Notes under the pieces: generated by a model
The model's database searches: none
What the model was told of the DNA's origin: nothing
Seen by the model: only the letters and a program-made list of their open reading frames with translations
Assembly: GCF_001299475.1 (NCBI RefSeq)
Contig: NZ_CYUJ01000002.1
Span: 62,001-126,000, forward strand
Direction of reading: 5' to 3'
Length of the DNA: 64,000 bases
DNA from: Neofamilia massiliensis
GTDB lineage: Bacteria > Bacillota > Clostridia > Tissierellales > Peptoniphilaceae
Position numbers and translations under genes: made by a program
In this document: positions 63,642-64,000 of the stretch, in pieces
How the letters are laid out: the number at the start of each line of letters is the position of its first letter
Position numbering within the stretch: the first letter of the stretch is position 1

Positions 63642-64000
63642 ATGCAAATAGGAAAAGTAGCAAATTCTCTTTTAGAAGAGTTAATAAGTGATATAGAAAA
63701 AAGACCAGAAGTTTTAATTGGATCAAAAATAGGCAGGGATACTTCTATTTTAGATTTGGGAGATGACCTTTTAGTTGTTTCAACTGATCCAATAACTGGA
63801 GCTAGCAAAAACATCGGCTCTCTTGCAATAAATGTTGCAGTAAACGATCTAACAACAGAAGGGGCAGAGCCTGTGGCAGCACTTTTAACAGTTTTACTTC
63901 CATCAAAGACCAGTGAAGAAGACTTAAAAAAGCTAATGGCAGATGCCAAAGAAGCAGCGAGAAAAATTAATTTAACTATAATTGGCGGCCACACAGAAAT
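63642..64000 (+). CDS. AIR synthase-like protein (HypE/ThiL fold), partial
   Basis: A gene starts at ATG 63642 after TAGGTGAT and runs off the right edge, with about 119 codons visible. It reads GRDTSILDLGDDLLVVSTDP and SLAINVAVNDLTTEGAEPVAALLTVLLP, the ATP- and metal-binding N-terminal pattern of AIR synthase-related proteins such as HypE. It cannot be assigned further without the C-terminus. It is on the plus strand; a minus-strand frame over the same bases is not supported. Confidence 0.85.
   Translation, partial: MQIGKVANSLLEELISDIEKRPEVLIGSKIGRDTSILDLGDDLLVVSTDPITGASKNIGSLAINVAVNDLTTEGAEPVAALLTVLLPSKTSEEDLKKLMADAKEAARKINLTIIGGHTE

Noticed and set aside
63629-63994. Minus-strand frame at the right edge
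   Set aside because: It is the shadow of the plus-strand AIR synthase-like gene that starts at 63642 and leaves the window.

Overview
The window is AT-rich DNA with Shine-Dalgarno-led genes, Firmicutes-type lipoproteins, an S-layer-homology surface protein and anaerobe-type NO detoxification genes. It fits a low-GC anaerobic Firmicute, most likely a Gram-positive anaerobic coccus of the Peptoniphilus/Anaerococcus/Finegoldia group. The genus is an inference; no rRNA or tRNA gene is present.

Region 1 (about 1-17,800) is a ribosomally made, modified peptide (RiPP) locus. Module A has a 55-residue Cys-rich precursor (731-898), a hairpin terminator, a radical SAM/SPASM enzyme, a decayed S41 protease, a BceAB-like ABC transporter and an ABC exporter. 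Module B has a second ABC exporter, a stand-alone radical SAM/SPASM enzyme, a radical SAM enzyme with an RRE-like N-terminus, a 54-residue Cys-containing precursor (12088-12252), a 16-bp perfect hairpin, a minimal subtilisin-like protease, a paralogous second RRE-type radical SAM enzyme, and a MacB-like ABC transporter. Neither precursor was a listed or annotated gene; both were found by reading the sequence. Module B is the best candidate here for an undescribed system.

Region 2 (about 18,000-28,900) is mobile DNA: MobC and relaxase with a candidate oriT, a RhuM-like gene, an ImmA/XRE regulatory pair with a divergent promoter, a sigma-like factor whose ribosome binding site lies in a hairpin, and a large serine recombinase. 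The end of the recombinase gene contains a 24-bp sequence that also forms the junction to the 3' end of an rlmD-like rRNA methyltransferase gene. A second copy (22 of 24 identical) lies 2.6 kb downstream, past a dead IS3 element and a CopZ-like gene. No left end is visible, so the RiPP locus may be cargo of this element.

Region 3 (about 29,000-38,800) holds a SIMPL protein, an arsenic operon (arsR-arsD-arsA-arsC-acr3, with arsC frameshifted and ArsR-type operators at both ends of arsR), a Fic protein between two ~88-bp direct repeats, and a nitrosative stress cluster (Fnr-like regulator, RIC/ScdA, flavodiiron protein).

Region 4 (about 39,000-49,800) has an M20 peptidase with a two-gene membrane system, small metabolic genes, an ECF-type sigma/anti-sigma pair flanked by two matching promoters, and an ABC exporter with associated lipoproteins.

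Region 5 (about 50,000-64,000) has a one-gene nuclease-helicase fusion (candidate defence protein), a second copy of the small membrane protein/lipoprotein module with a nearly identical 342-aa lipoprotein, an ABC-F ribosome protection gene behind an attenuator with a leader peptide, a large lipoprotein, an SLH protein whose signal peptide is out of frame by one base at an A7 run, a Zn/Cd-type P-type ATPase with a separate HMA protein, a PPC-domain protein, a membrane-anchored MsrAB, and a partial AIR-synthase-like gene at the right edge.
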